From the NCBI GenBank assembly GCA_001602415.1, contig CP012155.1:620001-684000 (forward strand): a stretch of DNA of 64,000 bases, written 5' to 3'. Below, in pieces: positions 63,670 to 64,000 of the stretch. This DNA is from Bacteroidetes bacterium UKL13-3. Its GTDB lineage: Bacteria > Bacteroidota > Bacteroidia > UKL13-3. Position 1 is the first letter of the stretch. Each line of letters opens with the position of its first letter. The notes under the pieces were generated by a model. The model was not told where the DNA came from. It worked only from the letters and a program-made list of their open reading frames with translations, and searched no databases. A program made the position numbers and the translations under genes.

Positions 63670-64000
63670 ATGGGTTCAAGTTTTTCATATATTATAGCAA
63701 GACGACTTTCGCTGCAAAAAGGTTCCGGAACTTCGCGATTAATTATTCGCATTGCTACCGGAGCAGTTGCTTTGAGTATTGCAGTGATGATAATTTCGAT
63801 TGCAATTGTAAAAGGTTATCAGTCTGAAATACGCAGTAAAATTATCGGTTTCAGTACGCATATACAAATATCGAGTTTGGATATGAACAATTCCTTTGAA
63901 ACAACTCCCATTTATAGAGATACAGTTTTAGAGAAATTGCTCAAAAAAAACAGTCATGTAACTCACCTTCAACCTTTTGCTATTAAAGCTGGTATTTTTA
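63670..64000 (+). CDS. LolC/E or MacB-type ABC permease (3' end outside window)
   Basis: 110 codons visible from ATG 63670, beginning MGSSFSYIIARRLSLQ. A membrane helix spans about residues 27-48 ('ATGAVALSIAVMIISIAIVK'), followed by a periplasmic part, the layout of lipoprotein-releasing LolC/E and MacB permeases. TATATTCG at 63652-63659 is the likely -7 box and lies in the opposite-strand gene. Continues past the window. Confidence 0.82.
   Translation, partial: MGSSFSYIIARRLSLQKGSGTSRLIIRIATGAVALSIAVMIISIAIVKGYQSEIRSKIIGFSTHIQISSLDMNNSFETTPIYRDTVLEKLLKKNSHVTHLQPFAIKAGIF

Noticed and set aside
1-64000. CRISPR array, tRNA or rRNA genes
   Set aside because: No regularly spaced direct repeats and no tRNA-like or rRNA-like segments were recognised by eye.

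Overview
The window looks like chromosomal DNA of a member of the phylum Bacteroidota (low GC). The reasons are: secreted proteins ending in type IX secretion (T9SS) sorting domains; a PorV/PorQ-family barrel; near-absence of Shine-Dalgarno sites; TAnnTTTG-type -7 promoter boxes close to start codons; a lysine/alanine/proline-rich histone H1-like protein; and an exosortase locus with a PID-CTERM-like substrate. No rRNA, tRNA, CRISPR array or prophage was seen. Genus cannot be decided by eye.

Layout. 1-7.7 kb: partial dprA, a PhoA-type phosphatase, a flavin reductase-like gene pair, a HAD phosphatase with tyrS, and gcvT. 7.8-9.9 kb: a small secreted protein and comB, followed by an inserted gene and a second copy of the comB 3' end. 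9.9-14.7 kb: mfd and convergent cinA with a repeat-rich junction. 15.2-18.8 kb: H1-like protein, small exported protein, AcpH-like protein, PorV/PorQ-like protein, beta-barrel and NUDIX. 18.8-28.6 kb: pdxJ, an exonuclease, prmC, an M16 peptidase, an SPFH lipoprotein, queG, a barrel-type protein and miaE. 28.8-42.7 kb is an accessory block: a 2312-residue multi-enzyme T9SS cargo, a complete IS1595-type element, a PhoX-like phosphatase whose signal peptide is out of frame at an A8 tract, a di-heme peroxidase and a haem/copper monooxygenase-like protein. 42.9-47.9 kb: arginase-family gene and purL. 48.1-51.2 kb: five-gene arsenic operon. 51.4-53.8 kb: pyrB, pyrR, one small gene and a possible second, and an EVE-domain gene. 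53.9-55.9 kb: a roughly 2-kb module between two identical 37-bp terminators. 55.9-60.8 kb: rpsA and the exosortase operon. 60.9-64 kb: fmt, ccmB, a DUF1343 (NamZ-type) gene and a partial LolC/E-type permease.

How parts work together. T9SS cargo and the PorV/PorQ-like protein imply export to the cell surface. The giant protein (phytase-like plus 5'-nucleotidase modules) and the PhoX-like protein suggest phosphate release from organic phosphate outside the cell. The peroxidase and monooxygenase downstream of the PhoX-like gene are translationally coupled to each other and may modify or metallate a partner. The exosortase operon is a second, separate sorting route with its own tiny substrate. 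The ars operon has an operator palindrome overlapping its -7 box.

Most unusual points: duplicated native 3' ends flanking small inserted gene cassettes at two places (comB tail; rpsA-side terminator), both carrying genes for small exported proteins; the A8-tract frameshift in the PhoX-like gene; the PhoX/peroxidase/copper-oxygenase group; and the compact exosortase locus.
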